Source: Mesorhizobium sp.
Lineage (GTDB): Bacteria; Pseudomonadota; Alphaproteobacteria; Rhizobiales; Rhizobiaceae
DNA length: 64,000 nt
Direction: 5' to 3'
NCBI RefSeq assembly: GCF_023954305.1
Contig: NZ_JAMLIG010000003.1
Span: 62,001-126,000, forward strand
Under the pieces are notes generated by a model. The model saw nothing but the letters and a program-made list of their open reading frames with translations, searched no databases and was not told the DNA's origin. This document shows, one piece after another, positions 43,581-53,900 of this stretch; positions within the stretch are counted from its first letter, which is position 1, and the number at the start of each line of letters is the position of its first letter. Made by a program: the position numbers and the translations under genes.

Positions 43581-45341
43581 TTATTGCTCGTCTCGTAGTC
43601 CCAGCGTCGCGATGGCGTCGACTGTGTCGCCGCTGATAGCAACTGCATAATCCGATCGCGCCTTCTCGGCGTCGATCAGGCCATCCAGAACGTCATCGAG
43701 AACGGCTTGTGGGTCGCGTTCGAGCGGATTGCCGTATCCACCGCCGCACGGACCGAAAGCCGTGATGCGATCACCCTTCGCGAGATGGCGGTAGGGGATT
43801 TTTGACGGCAAATCCTCGACGCCACCGCGCGCATGCGCGAGTTCGACTCTCGCTGGCGAACCGTCCGCCCCACCAAGGAAGCCCCAGGGGCGGAACCTCT
43901 GCCCATCGCCCTCGATCGACACCGCGCCGTCCTCCAACAATTCGAAAGAGCGGATCGAACCGATGCCGCCACGCGAGGCGCCCGCACCGGCCATGTTCTC
44001 GCGCAGTTCGTAGTTGAGGACACGCAAAGGAAGGTGGGATTCGATGTCTTCGATCGGATTGTTGCGCGTATTGGCGTAGAGCGTGTCGACGGCGTCCATG
44101 CCGTCCTTGCCGTGACGCCCCCCATAGGCGCCTTCCATGATCTCCATATGGACCCATGGAGCGCCATGCGAGACACCGCTGAACGCCATCACGCGGAGAT
44201 TGCCGATGCCGGCGCTGACCTGTTGCGGTACGGCGGGCGCTATCGCCTTCATCACCGTATCGGCGACTGCATTGCCCGGGCAGAAGCGGGCGATGACCGG
44301 AGCCGGGAATATCGGATTGGCGAGGCATCCTTCGGGCGCAAAGATGGTGATCGGCCGGGTCAGGCCGCTGTTCTGGGGGATTGCGCCATAGACGTCGCTG
44401 TCAAGCAGGATCGAGCGCAGGGTCAGCCACACAGCACAATCGACCGTACCAACGAGCGGCATGTTTATGGGCTTGTTCGAGGTCTGGGGCGCCGTTCCCG
44501 TCAGGTCGACATGGATGTCGGACCCCGTGATCGTCAGGGTAACCTCGATGGGCAGTTCCTTGAGAGCCGGATCTGGGCTGTCGAGGTAGCCGTCGATGAA
44601 GGTTCGGGCATTGTAGCGACCGTCGGGAATCCGGGTGATGGCATCGCGCATGAGGTGCTCGGAGTAGTCGAGCAGGTCTTCATAGGCGCCCGTCACCGTG
44701 TCGAGCCCGTACTGATTCAGGAGCGCTGCGTATCGATCCGCTCCGATACGAGCGGCCGAAACCTGCGCTTCCATGTCGCCAACGACCAGATCAGCGATTC
44801 GGATGTTGCTTCGCAGGATCTGCCAGACCGGCTCGACCTTGCGGCCACCCTCGTAAACACGGATCGCCTTGAACTGGAGGCCTTCGGCGTAGGTGTCCAC
44901 CGCGTCCACAATACCGCAGCTGCCCGGGGTCAGAGCGCCAATGTCGAGATGATGCGCGGTTGTCACCGAGAAGCCGGCGAGTTCGCCCCTGTGGAAGATC
45001 GGTACGACAAAACCGACGTCAGGCCCATGGGAGGCGCCGCCATAGGGATCGTTGTGCATGAAGACATCGCCGGGATTAACGGTATCGCCGCGCTTTTCCA
45101 GTTCGCGCAGAATGCCGGCGATGTACCCAGGGATCGGTCCGGATTGCAGGGGCGTGCTCATCGTGCATTCGCACAGCTGGCGACCGGTCGCATCGGTCAG
45201 CGCCGCTCCAAAGTCTTCGCTCTCGCGAATGATACTGGAATAACTCATCCGCATGAGCTTGTGGCCCATCTCGATGGCGATGTTCTCCAGCGCACCGTGG
45301 ATGACCGCAGCAAGGAAGGGATCGACTCGGGTCTGCATCAT
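43581..45341 (-). CDS. hyuB: Hydantoinase B/oxoprolinase family protein
   Basis: The 586-residue protein matches the HyuB subunit: AAVIHGALENIAIEMGHKL, FGAALTDATGRQLCE, GDVFMHNDPYGGASHGPD and ASRGGIGSIRSFELL. With HyuA it performs ATP-dependent opening of hydantoin or 5-oxoproline-type rings. TAGGAG lies four to five bases before the ATG at 45341 (a second ATG follows at once). It is seven bases downstream of hyuA. Confidence 0.92.
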   Translation of the reverse strand: MMQTRVDPFLAAVIHGALENIAIEMGHKLMRMSYSSIIRESEDFGAALTDATGRQLCECTMSTPLQSGPIPGYIAGILRELEKRGDTVNPGDVFMHNDPYGGASHGPDVGFVVPIFHRGELAGFSVTTAHHLDIGALTPGSCGIVDAVDTYAEGLQFKAIRVYEGGRKVEPVWQILRSNIRIADLVVGDMEAQVSAARIGADRYAALLNQYGLDTVTGAYEDLLDYSEHLMRDAITRIPDGRYNARTFIDGYLDSPDPALKELPIEVTLTITGSDIHVDLTGTAPQTSNKPINMPLVGTVDCAVWLTLRSILLDSDVYGAIPQNSGLTRPITIFAPEGCLANPIFPAPVIARFCPGNAVADTVMKAIAPAVPQQVSAGIGNLRVMAFSGVSHGAPWVHMEIMEGAYGGRHGKDGMDAVDTLYANTRNNPIEDIESHLPLRVLNYELRENMAGAGASRGGIGSIRSFELLEDGAVSIEGDGQRFRPWGFLGGADGSPARVELAHARGGVEDLPSKIPYRHLAKGDRITAFGPCGGGYGNPLERDPQAVLDDVLDGLIDAEKARSDYAVAISGDTVDAIATLGLRDEQ

Positions 45342-45348
45342 CGGTCTC

Positions 45349-47421
45349 CTACGCCTGGTTTTCGCGTGACATACGCACATTGCCGAAACGGTCGGCCCAG
45401 TAGGTCCAGCCGGGTGGTACAATAGTGGTCGTGTCTGTCTGCAGCAGGATCGCCGGGCCGCTGAACCTGCGGTCGACCGGAAGCGACGTCCGTTCGATAT
45501 GCGGCGTATCGTAGGTCTTCAGCTCGTCATCAAAACGAAACACGCACCGTCCGGCGCCAACCTGTCGCGGCTCGCCCGACACCGAATAGGCCGGCGGTTC
45601 GGCGAGCTTGTCGACCATGCCCAATCCTCGCACCTTGACCGTGACGATTTCGATTGGGCTTGCCTCGAAGGCGTGGCCGTATTCCTCCCGGTGTCGGTCG
45701 TGGAAGGCGCACCAGACCGTCTCCAGCGAGGACATTGTCAGCGGCCCGTCGGGCACGTCGATCTTCAGTTCATAGCCTTGACCGACATAGCGCAGGTCGG
45801 CCTGCCGCAGCATCTTGACGCGGTCGGCCGGGACCTTGTCGCGTGCGAAGATCGCGCCGAGTTCCTGCTCCATGTCGTCGAACAGCCCCTGCAGGCGGTC
45901 GAGCTCCAGGGAGCCCTTTACCGCAAAGGCCGTGCGCAACGCATGGTACTCCAGGTCGGCAGTCAGCAACCCGACCGCAGATGTGATGCCCGGATGTGGC
46001 GGGATCAGCACGTTTTGCATGTCTAGCATCGTCGCAACCTCAGCCGCATGGAGAGGGCCAGCCCCGCCGAACCCTGCGAGCGTGAACTCGCGCGGATCGA
46101 TACCCTTCTGGACGGTGCGGGAGCGGATCGCGTTCGCCATGTTGCTGTTGAGGACCGTCAGGGCACCTTCGGCCGTCTCTTCCGGCGTCCGTCCGAGTGC
46201 CGCGGCAAGCTCTCCGATGACGCGTTGCGAAGCCTCCGCGTCGAGTGACATCCGGCCACCAAGGAAGTTGTCGGCCACCAACCGGCCGAGCACGAGATTA
46301 GCGTCGGTCACCGTGGGCAAAATGCCGCCGCGACCGTAAGCTGCCGGCCCTGGATCGGCGCCAGCACTTTGCGGGCCGACCCGGAACGCCTTGCCCCGGT
46401 CGATATGAGCGATCGAGCCACCGCCGGCACCGATCGTGTGGATGTCGATCATCGGCAGCATAACCGGAAAGTCGGCGATCTTGGCGCTGCGCGCATCGGC
46501 CTCTGCAAGGCGGCCGTCGCGTACTATGCCGATATCCGCGCTGGTCCCGCCGATGTCGAGGGTGACGAGCCGCCGGGTTCCCGCGTGCTCTCCGACCCAT
46601 GCGCCGCCGCGCACGCCTGCCACGAGACCAGACAGCAATGTCGTCGCCGGGCGTTCGGCAATCATCTCTGGCGTCGCTAGACCGCCGCTCGAGGTCATGA
46701 CCCGCAACTCGCCGGTGACGCCGAGCTTGCGCAACTCGTCACTCAGATTGCTGACGTAGCGGCGCACCTTCGGTCCGATGAAAGCCGACATGGCTGCCGT
46801 GGTGAAACGCTCGAACTCGCGGAACTGAGGTGAGACCTCCGCGGACGTCGTGACGAAGACGTCCGGCAGGATGTTGCGCACGATCTCGGCTGCGCGCTTC
46901 TCGTGCATCGGGTTCACGTAGGAGAACAGGAACCCGACAAGAATCGCCTCGACGCCCGCGTCACCGAGTTCCCGCGCGACCGTTGCCACGGCGTCTTCGT
47001 CGAGGGCGACGAGTTCGGCGCCTTTCGCATCGAGGCGCCCTGCCACTGTCTTGCGAAAACGGCGACGTATCAGAGGGCGGCTCTGCCAGGGCAGGTCCTG
47101 CATGATCGAATAGTGCTGCGGCCGCTGGTGGCGTCCGATGTGGAGGATGTCCCGGAAGCCCTCATTGGTGATCATCCCGGTCACCGCGCCGTCATGGACG
47201 AGCATCGCATTGGTGCCGACGGTCGTGCCGTGAAACACGGCTTCGATCTGCCCCGGTGTCACCTGTGCGATCTCGCAGATTTCGCGGATGCCCTCGACGA
47301 CGCCCAGCGCCGGATTGGCAGGGGTCGACGGCGTCTTGTGGATCGTCACCGATCCCTTTTCGAGATCTGCCAGGATCAGGTCCGTGAACGTCCCCCCGAC
47401 ATCGACGCCCAGTGCAATCAT
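45349..47421 (-). CDS. hyuA: Hydantoinase A/oxoprolinase family protein
   Basis: The 690-residue protein starts MIALGVDVGGTFTDLIL, the ATP-binding acetate-kinase-like motif, and continues with HGTTVGTNAML, VTLDIGGTSADIGIV and GAGGGSIAHIDRG, all typical of HyuA/OXP. GGAGG lies five bases before the ATG at 47421, which is preferred over the frame opening at 47544. It is the first gene of the six-gene operon hyuA-hyuB-binding protein-ATPase-permease-carbamoylase, with palindromic operators just upstream. Confidence 0.92.
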   Translation of the reverse strand: MIALGVDVGGTFTDLILADLEKGSVTIHKTPSTPANPALGVVEGIREICEIAQVTPGQIEAVFHGTTVGTNAMLVHDGAVTGMITNEGFRDILHIGRHQRPQHYSIMQDLPWQSRPLIRRRFRKTVAGRLDAKGAELVALDEDAVATVARELGDAGVEAILVGFLFSYVNPMHEKRAAEIVRNILPDVFVTTSAEVSPQFREFERFTTAAMSAFIGPKVRRYVSNLSDELRKLGVTGELRVMTSSGGLATPEMIAERPATTLLSGLVAGVRGGAWVGEHAGTRRLVTLDIGGTSADIGIVRDGRLAEADARSAKIADFPVMLPMIDIHTIGAGGGSIAHIDRGKAFRVGPQSAGADPGPAAYGRGGILPTVTDANLVLGRLVADNFLGGRMSLDAEASQRVIGELAAALGRTPEETAEGALTVLNSNMANAIRSRTVQKGIDPREFTLAGFGGAGPLHAAEVATMLDMQNVLIPPHPGITSAVGLLTADLEYHALRTAFAVKGSLELDRLQGLFDDMEQELGAIFARDKVPADRVKMLRQADLRYVGQGYELKIDVPDGPLTMSSLETVWCAFHDRHREEYGHAFEASPIEIVTVKVRGLGMVDKLAEPPAYSVSGEPRQVGAGRCVFRFDDELKTYDTPHIERTSLPVDRRFSGPAILLQTDTTTIVPPGWTYWADRFGNVRMSRENQA

Positions 47422-47452
47422 TCCAGCCTCCAAATGCGAACGGGGCAACATT

Positions 47453-47497
47453 GATCCATATGGATCGAATTGGCAAGTTGAATCCATATGGTTTGAA
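47453..47497. promoter_or_regulatory. Twin palindromic operators of the hyu operon/MarR gene
   Basis: GATCCATATGGATC (47453-47466) is a perfect 14-bp palindrome. TTGAATCCATATGGTTTGAA (47478-47497) is an imperfect 20-bp one with the same CCATATGG core; centres are 28 bp apart. They lie between hyuA (start 47421, minus) and the marR-like gene (start 47580, plus), nearer to hyuA. MarR dimers bind such 16-20 bp palindromes. Confidence 0.75.
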
Positions 47498-47579
47498 TTG
47501 TAGGCAAGGCAGGGCATGTGAACGGACCCTGGAGCAAGGTGCACCGGGAAGGAGCGTGGTTCGAAGGGGGGAGGCGGCG

Positions 47580-48062
47580 ATGGGCGTTAACAGACTGCTG
47601 GACGAGATTTTTTCCGGGGAACTCCGCGAACTGATGGTGATCAGTTACATCGTCCTGGGCAACAACGCGGTTACCAGCCGCTTCATAGAACGCCAGTTTC
47701 AGATGCCGGTGCAGGCCTGGTCGGCACTCTACGCGATCGACCGGTTCCCAGGCATCCGCGCCAAGGAAATCAAGCAGATCTTTCCGCGGCCGCAGAACAC
47801 GATCAGCCGTGCGGTTTCGCTTCTGGAAGAGCGGAACTACATCTTCCAGGAAACATCCGACACCGACGGGCGCGAAAAACGCCTTTATGCGACAGAAAGC
47901 GGCAAGGCGCTTCTGGTTGACCTTGTGGAGACGTCCCGTAGGCGGCAGGCCGAATTGCTGGCTCCTCTCACGGAGGACGAGCGCGGGACGTTCTTTGAAC
48001 TCGCGCTAAAGGTCGCGAGCGGGCAGAAGCTCCTATGTTCCTCGGTCATGGACACGGACTGA
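47580..48062 (+). CDS. MarR family transcriptional regulator
   Basis: The 160-residue winged-helix protein matches MarR: SALYAIDRFPGIRAKEIKQIF, recognition helix NTISRAVSLLEERNYI, and wing DTDGREKRLYATESGKAL. GGGGGAGG lies about five bases before the ATG at 47580. It is divergent from the hyu operon, with CCATATGG palindromes between, and is the likely repressor. The effector may be the hydantoin-like substrate. Confidence 0.88.
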   Translation: MGVNRLLDEIFSGELRELMVISYIVLGNNAVTSRFIERQFQMPVQAWSALYAIDRFPGIRAKEIKQIFPRPQNTISRAVSLLEERNYIFQETSDTDGREKRLYATESGKALLVDLVETSRRRQAELLAPLTEDERGTFFELALKVASGQKLLCSSVMDTD

Positions 48063-48289
48063 TCGCCCTCAATCGGAAGAATGCGCTCTTCGCCGGTTCC
48101 GACAGCGACAGCTACCGTCTCGCCCAAAGCCGCGCCCGAAAGGCTGGCTGAAACCCCTCGAAAAATCGCCACGCACGCATCAGACCACCGCTCGGGCTAC
48201 GCCCTCCCGGCGGTCTGATGCGTGCGCCGAGAGTGGCCGGCTATTGCTCCGCCGCGTGGCATGATTTTGCTCCGCCGTTGACACCGGCA

Positions 48290-48540
48290 CTCTGCAATGG
48301 CCTCGAATGATCATGAACAGTACCGGAAAGCCGACGAGCCAGCCGAGGACGAGAACGCGCTTACGCCCCCAGGCATCGGCGAGTTGGCCCGGGACGAGAT
48401 TGGCGAAGGCCTTCACCGCGCCGAACCTCACGATGAAGGAAACGACCAGCGTCGTCGAAGTGTTACCGAACCCTTCTGAGCCGATCAGCGGCACGACAGT
48501 GCGTTCGGTCCCGATTTGGGTGGTCGACCGTCGGCGTGAG
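48290..48540 (-). pseudogene. MFS transporter fragment
   Basis: A short minus-strand stretch encodes LIGSEGFGNTSTTLVVSFIV and PGQLADAWGRKRVLVLGWL, the helix 2-3 region with motif A (GxLADxxGRKxVL) of a major facilitator. Nothing before or after it in this or other frames continues the protein, which would need about 400 residues. It is a scrap next to the copper-efflux operon. Confidence 0.7.
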
Positions 48541-48582
48541 ACATTTTGTCAAGCCGGATAGCCTTCTCGACGAAGTCATGCC

Positions 48583-48942
48583 ATGTTCAGACTGATGAAA
48601 CCCTTGTCGTTCGCGAGCCGCCTGCTTCTGGCGCTGATCCTGTTGGGGCTGGTTGCCGGACCCATGGCCGCTTCTTCGGCTGCGCCTGCTATGGCTGCAC
48701 AGGCGATGGCGTCGATGCCGGACAGCATGCCGTGCTGTCCCGACGATAATCCTGCCGTTCCGGATTGCGCCAAGGACTGCCCGCTGGCCGTGCTTTGCGT
48801 CGCCAGCTTCGGCAGTGTGCCACCCCCGTCAACGCCGGCGTTTTCCGTCCAACTCCTGGCTGGCGACGTATTCCTGCACAGCCGGGACGCGGTCCTCCCG
48901 TCGGTTGTCGGGGAGCCACCTCCCAGACCTCCCAAGGCCTGA
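48583..48942 (+). CDS. Cys-rich secreted/membrane-anchored protein of the copper cluster
   Basis: The 119-residue protein has an N-terminal hydrophobic segment (ASRLLLALILLGLVAGPMAA) and a mature region with MPCCPDDNPAVPDCAKDCPLAVLC, five cysteines in about 25 residues, flanked by Met residues and then a Pro-rich C-terminus. Cys/Met-rich small proteins ahead of cus/cop genes often bind Cu. It is the first gene of the apparent operon, 123 bases before the FixH-like gene. The family is not recognised with confidence. Confidence 0.65.
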   Translation: MFRLMKPLSFASRLLLALILLGLVAGPMAASSAAPAMAAQAMASMPDSMPCCPDDNPAVPDCAKDCPLAVLCVASFGSVPPPSTPAFSVQLLAGDVFLHSRDAVLPSVVGEPPPRPPKA

Positions 48943-49065
48943 CTGTCATAGGCGCTTCTAGCGCCTGAACCCGTGCGGCCGAATGCTGCACTGGTCGAAT
49001 CCGCGCGGCGTTCGCCACGCAGTGCGGTGTGCAAGCACGCATTCATGACGGTCGGACCCTGAAAC

Positions 49066-49467
49066 ATGAAATCGATATTCTCTCTTCGCGCGGCGATGCT
49101 GGCGCTCGCCTCCTGCATCGTACCTTTCCAAGCGGTCAAAGCAGCGCAAGAGGACTACGAATTCCAGCTCGTCGACAGTGAAATCAAGCAAGGTGACGCC
49201 GCCGTCGTCGCGGTCAGGCTCGTCGACAAGCGCTCCGGCGAGCTGGTCGAGAACGCAGTCATCTTCGCGACGCGCATGGACATGGCGCCGGATGCAATGG
49301 AGGCGATGACTACAACCGTCAAGGCGATGCCGTCGATCGAGTCCGGGATCTATCGCTTCACAACCAATCTGACGATGGCCGGTGGCTGGCGCTTTTCCAT
49401 CGCCGCGAAGGTCCAGGGCGAGGAAGGCACTGTCGAAAGCCGGCTGATCCTTAAGGCGGTCCCATGA
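49066..49467 (+). CDS. FixH/YtkA-like periplasmic protein
   Basis: The 133-residue protein has a signal peptide (LRAAMLALASCIVPFQAVKA) and an Ig-like beta domain (EIKQGDAAVVAVRLVDKRSG, GIYRFTTNLTMAGGWRF) as in FixH/YtkA proteins. These occur with heavy-metal RND pumps and cbb3 oxidase genes. The stop overlaps the cusB start (ATGA), indicating translational coupling and a role with the efflux pump. The conserved Met-rich segment TRMDMAPDAMEAM could bind Cu, which is inference. Confidence 0.75.
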   Translation: MKSIFSLRAAMLALASCIVPFQAVKAAQEDYEFQLVDSEIKQGDAAVVAVRLVDKRSGELVENAVIFATRMDMAPDAMEAMTTTVKAMPSIESGIYRFTTNLTMAGGWRFSIAAKVQGEEGTVESRLILKAVP

Positions 49468-50915
49468 GCAGGTTCTCCAACCTCGTCGCTGTCGCGACCA
49501 TCGTGGTAGGCACCGCCACCGGGGGATATTGGGCCGGGCAACACGGACTTTCCGCTTCGGACATTCTGCAGATGGTCGAGGCAGGCGTCGAGCAGGCGTT
49601 TGGCGGCGAACCGCAACAGGCCGCAACCGCCCCGGCACCGTCCGGTCCCATCATTTACTACCGCCATCCCGATGGAGATTCAGCCTATTCATCGATGCCG
49701 AAGCGCACCGAGGACGGCCGGGACTTCGTCGCGATCCTGGCGAGCGAAGACGTCAGCTTTGAGGTTCGCCCTGAGGTCGAAGCAGCCCGCGGTGAAGCGT
49801 CGGAGCCGAGCGGCCGGAAGGTTCTCTACTACCGCAACCCCATGGGCCTGCCGGACACGTCTCCTGTGCCCAAGAAGGACTCCATGGGGATGGACTACAT
49901 TCCCGTCTTCGAAGGCGAAGCGGATGACGGGTCGACCGTCAGGGTCTCGGCAGGAAAGCTGCAACGGACTGGCGTGAAGACAGCGCTGGCCACCAGAGGC
50001 GCGATCAAACGTGCGGTCCGGATACCTGGAACGATCACGCTGGACGAGCGCCGCGTCAGCGTCGTCTCGACTCGCACCGAGGCTTTCCTTGAGGAGGTGG
50101 CTGATGTGACGACTGGAACGTCGATTGAAAAAGGCCAGCCGTTGGTGCGGTTCTACGCCAAGGAGATCGCCGCGGCAGGCGCGCTTTATTCCGCCGACCT
50201 GAAGGGCGGGTCGGGCCGGAACGCCGCTGCGGGCAGCCTACAGCGTCTGGAAAATCTTGGCGTTCCTGCGGAAGCGATTGCTGAGATCGAGAAGACGAAG
50301 AAGGTGCCGATCTCGGTGACATTAATGGCGCCCCGAAGCGGCGTTGTCCTGGAGCGCATGGCCGTCGACGGCATGATGGCGGAGGCGGGCCAGACCCTGT
50401 TCCGGATCGCCGATGTTTCGACCCTCTGGGTAATGGCCGATGTGCCGGAATACGAGTTGAGTTCGGTTCGTATCGGGGACAAGGCGACCGTCCGCATCCG
50501 CAGCCGTCCAGGCAAGGTATTCGAAGGCAAGGTCGGTCTGATCTACCCCGAAATCCAGGGGCAGACCCGCACCGCGAGGATTCGCATCGAACTCCCCAAT
50601 CCCGACGGGCTGCTGCTCGCCAACATGTATGCCGAGGTGGAAATTGCGACCGGCGGCACTGATCCTGTCGTGACCGTGCCTGATAGCGCCGTCATCGACA
50701 CGGGCGACCGCCAGGTTGTGATCGTCGAAAAAGGCGAAGGCAGCTTTGAGCCGCGCGACGTGAAGATCGGCATGCGAGGCGACGGTATGGTCGAGATCAT
50801 GGAGGGCCTCGTCGAAGGCGAAAAGGTCGTCGTCTCGGCGAACTTCCTGATCGATGCCGAAAGCAATTTGAAAGCCGCGCTCGGCGCGCTGACGCCTGCG
50901 GAGGCAAAACCGTGA
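49464..50915 (+). CDS. cusB: Heavy-metal RND efflux periplasmic adaptor CusB
   Basis: The 483-residue membrane fusion protein has an N-terminal membrane anchor (residues about 5-25). Two heavy-metal-binding segments follow, IIYYRHPDGDS near residue 70 and LYYRNPMGLPDTSPVPKKDSM near residue 120, so the motif is doubled. Then come the lipoyl/hairpin and beta-barrel domains (VSVTLMAPRSGVVLERMAVDG, TLWVMADVPEYELSSVRIG). It bridges CusA to an outer-membrane channel, but no cusC-like gene is in the window. It overlaps the next gene by GTGA. Confidence 0.92.
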   Translation: MSRFSNLVAVATIVVGTATGGYWAGQHGLSASDILQMVEAGVEQAFGGEPQQAATAPAPSGPIIYYRHPDGDSAYSSMPKRTEDGRDFVAILASEDVSFEVRPEVEAARGEASEPSGRKVLYYRNPMGLPDTSPVPKKDSMGMDYIPVFEGEADDGSTVRVSAGKLQRTGVKTALATRGAIKRAVRIPGTITLDERRVSVVSTRTEAFLEEVADVTTGTSIEKGQPLVRFYAKEIAAAGALYSADLKGGSGRNAAAGSLQRLENLGVPAEAIAEIEKTKKVPISVTLMAPRSGVVLERMAVDGMMAEAGQTLFRIADVSTLWVMADVPEYELSSVRIGDKATVRIRSRPGKVFEGKVGLIYPEIQGQTRTARIRIELPNPDGLLLANMYAEVEIATGGTDPVVTVPDSAVIDTGDRQVVIVEKGEGSFEPRDVKIGMRGDGMVEIMEGLVEGEKVVVSANFLIDAESNLKAALGALTPAEAKP

Positions 50916-53900
50916 TCGCCAAGCTCATTGCCTGGTCGGCCCGAAATTTGATCCTCGTATTCTTCGCGACCGCGCTTGCCGCTGCCGCGGGGGTCTATGC
51001 GGTCAAGACCTTGCCGCTGGATGCTATACCGGACCTCTCCGACGTCCAGGTCATCGTCTTCACCGATTATCCGGGCCAGGCCCCGCAAGTCGTCGAGGAC
51101 CAGGTCACCTATCCGCTGACGACTTCTATGCTGACGGTGCCACGGTCGAAGGTGGTCCGCGGCTTCTCGTTCTTTGGGGTGTCCTTCGTCTATGTGATCT
51201 TCGAGGACGGTACCGACCCCTATTGGGCGCGGAGCCGGGTGCTCGAATATCTGAACGCGGCCGCCAGCCGACTGCCCGACGGCGTTTCCCCTGCGCTCGG
51301 ACCGGACGCGACAGGCGTCGGCTGGGTTTACCAGTACGCGGTTGTTGCCAAGGAATTGTCCCTCGCTGAACTCCGTTCCCTGCAGGACTGGGTCGTGCGC
51401 TTCGCAGTCTCGAAGGCGGAAGGGGTGTCCGAGGTCGCAAGCGTCGGCGGCTTCGTCAAGCAATACTCGATCGTGGTCGATCCGTCGCGGATGCGCGCCC
51501 AGGGCGTGACGCTTGCGGAAATCGGCGAAGCGGTTCGCAGCAGCAACATGGATACGGGCGGGCGCACAGTCGAGATCTCCGAATTCGAATTCATGGTGCG
51601 CGGCCGCGGCTACCTGAAGAGCATCACCGACATCGAGAGCATCGCGCTCAAGTCGGTCAGTGGCGTGCCGCTCAGACTCGGCGACGTCGCCAAGGTCGAG
51701 ATTGTTCCTGACGAGCGCCGCGGCATCGCTGAACTGAACGGCGAGGGCGAGGTCGCGAGCGGCATCGTGCTGCAGCGGGTCGGCGCGAATGCGCTGACCG
51801 TCATCGAGAACGCTAAGGAGAGTCTCGCTGAGATCGAAAAGAGCCTGCCTGAAGGTACCGAGATCGTGCCTGTCTACGATCGTTCAAAGCTCATTGAGGC
51901 TGCGATCGAGACCCTGAAGTCGACGCTGGTGGAGGAGAGTATCGTGGTCGCCCTCGTCACCATCGTGTTCCTGCTTCATGTGAGGAGCGCATTGGTCGCG
52001 ATCATCATGCTTCCAGTCGGCATCCTGATGGCCTTTGCCGCTATGAAGCTGCTTGGCCTCAGCTCCAACATCATGAGCCTCGGCGGCATCGCTATCGCCA
52101 TCGGAGCGATGATCGACGCGGCGATCGTCATGATTGAGAACGCGCACAAGCACCTGGAGCGCGCGCCGCCGGACAAGCCGCGGATCGAGGTAATGATCAA
52201 GGCGGCGAGCGAGGTCGGACCGGCGCTGTTCTTCAGCCTGCTCATCATCACGGTCTCGTTCCTGCCGATCTTCACGCTTGAAAGCCAGGAAGGCCGTCTG
52301 TTCGGTCCGCTCGCCTTCACCAAAACCTTCGCCATGGCGGCCGCGGCGTTGCTCTCGGTCACGCTGGTGCCGGCGCTGATGGTGGTGCTCGTGCGCGGCC
52401 GCATCGTGCCGGAGCACAAGAACCCGCTCAACCGCCTGCTGATCGCGGTCTACAGGCCCATCATCGCCGGCGTGCTTAAGGCGAAGGCTTTCACCATGCT
52501 GCTCGCGATCGCCGCCCTTGCCGTGACCGTCTGGCCCGCGCGCCAGCTCGGCAGCGAGTTCATGCCGAACCTCGACGAAGGAACGCTGATGTACATGCCG
52601 ACGACCTTGCCGGGGCTATCGATCACCAAGGCCGCCGAACTGATGCAGATGCAGGACCGGATCATCAAGTCGTTCCCTGAGGTCGAGTCCGTTTTCGGAA
52701 AGGCAGGACGCGCGCAGACCGCGACCGATCCTGCGCCGACCGAGATGTTCGAAACGATAATCAACCTGAAACCGAAATCGGAGTGGCGGCCGGGCGTGAC
52801 GACAGACAGCCTGAAGGCTGAGATGGACGCCGCGCTGCAATTTCCGGGGGTGTCGAATGCCTGGACGATGCCGATCCGCGCCCGCATCGACATGCTGTCG
52901 ACGGGCATACGCACGCCCGTCGGGGTCAAGGTCTACGGCACCGATCTCGCCGAGATGGAAAATATCGCGCGCCAGATTGAGGCCGTGCTCAGGGCAGTGC
53001 CTGGCACGTCCAGTGCCTATGCCGAGCGGGTAATCGGAGGTTACTACCTCGACATCGTGCCTGATCGGGCGGCCTTGGGCCGCTACGGCCTGTCGATCGG
53101 CGACGTCCAGGATGTGATCTCCATGGCGCTCGGCGCAAAGGTGATCACGTCCACGGTCGAGGGCCGGGAACGCTACGGCGTCGCCATCCGCTACCCACGT
53201 GCGCTTAGAAGCGATCCCGGCGCGATCGCCCGCGACGTGCAGATCGCGCTGCCTGGCGGCGGCTTCGTGCCCCTCGGGGAAGTCGCCAAGGTCGAACTCA
53301 CGCGCGGCGCGACCTCGATCCGCACCGAGAACGGGCAGCTAGCCGTCTACATCTTCGTCGACATCGCCGGACGGGATCTTGGCGGCTATGTCGGCGAGGC
53401 CCAACAAGCGGTCGCCGCAGAGGTAAAACTGCCCCACGGTTATTCGGTCGCCTGGAGCGGGCAGTTCGAATATCTCGAACGTGCCCAGGCGCGGCTGAAG
53501 ATCGTCGTGCCGCTAACGCTCGCGCTCATCTTCCTGCTGCTCTACCTGAACTTCCGGGCGCTAACCGAGACGCTGATCGTCATGCTGTCGCTGCCCTTCG
53601 CGATCGTCGGCGGCATTTGGATGATGTGGTGGCTGGACTTCAACATGTCGGTCGCAGTCGCCGTCGGGTTCATTGCGCTCGCCGGCGTAGCGGCCGAAAC
53701 CGGCGTCATCATGCTGATCTATCTCGACAACGCGTGGAGCGAAGCGAGAGCCAGATGTGCGGCCGAGAAGCGGAATATGGCCAAGGCGGACCTTAACGAG
53801 GCGATCATGTTCGGTGCCGTCGAGCGCGTGCGCCCGAAGATGATGACCGTCGTCGCCATCATGGCGGGCTTGCTGCCGATCCTTTGGACCACTGGAACCG

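Noticed and set aside
43833..45425. 530-codon open frame on the plus strand
   Set aside because: Antisense of hyuB, whose motifs are clear; composition is Arg/His/Asp-rich shadow.
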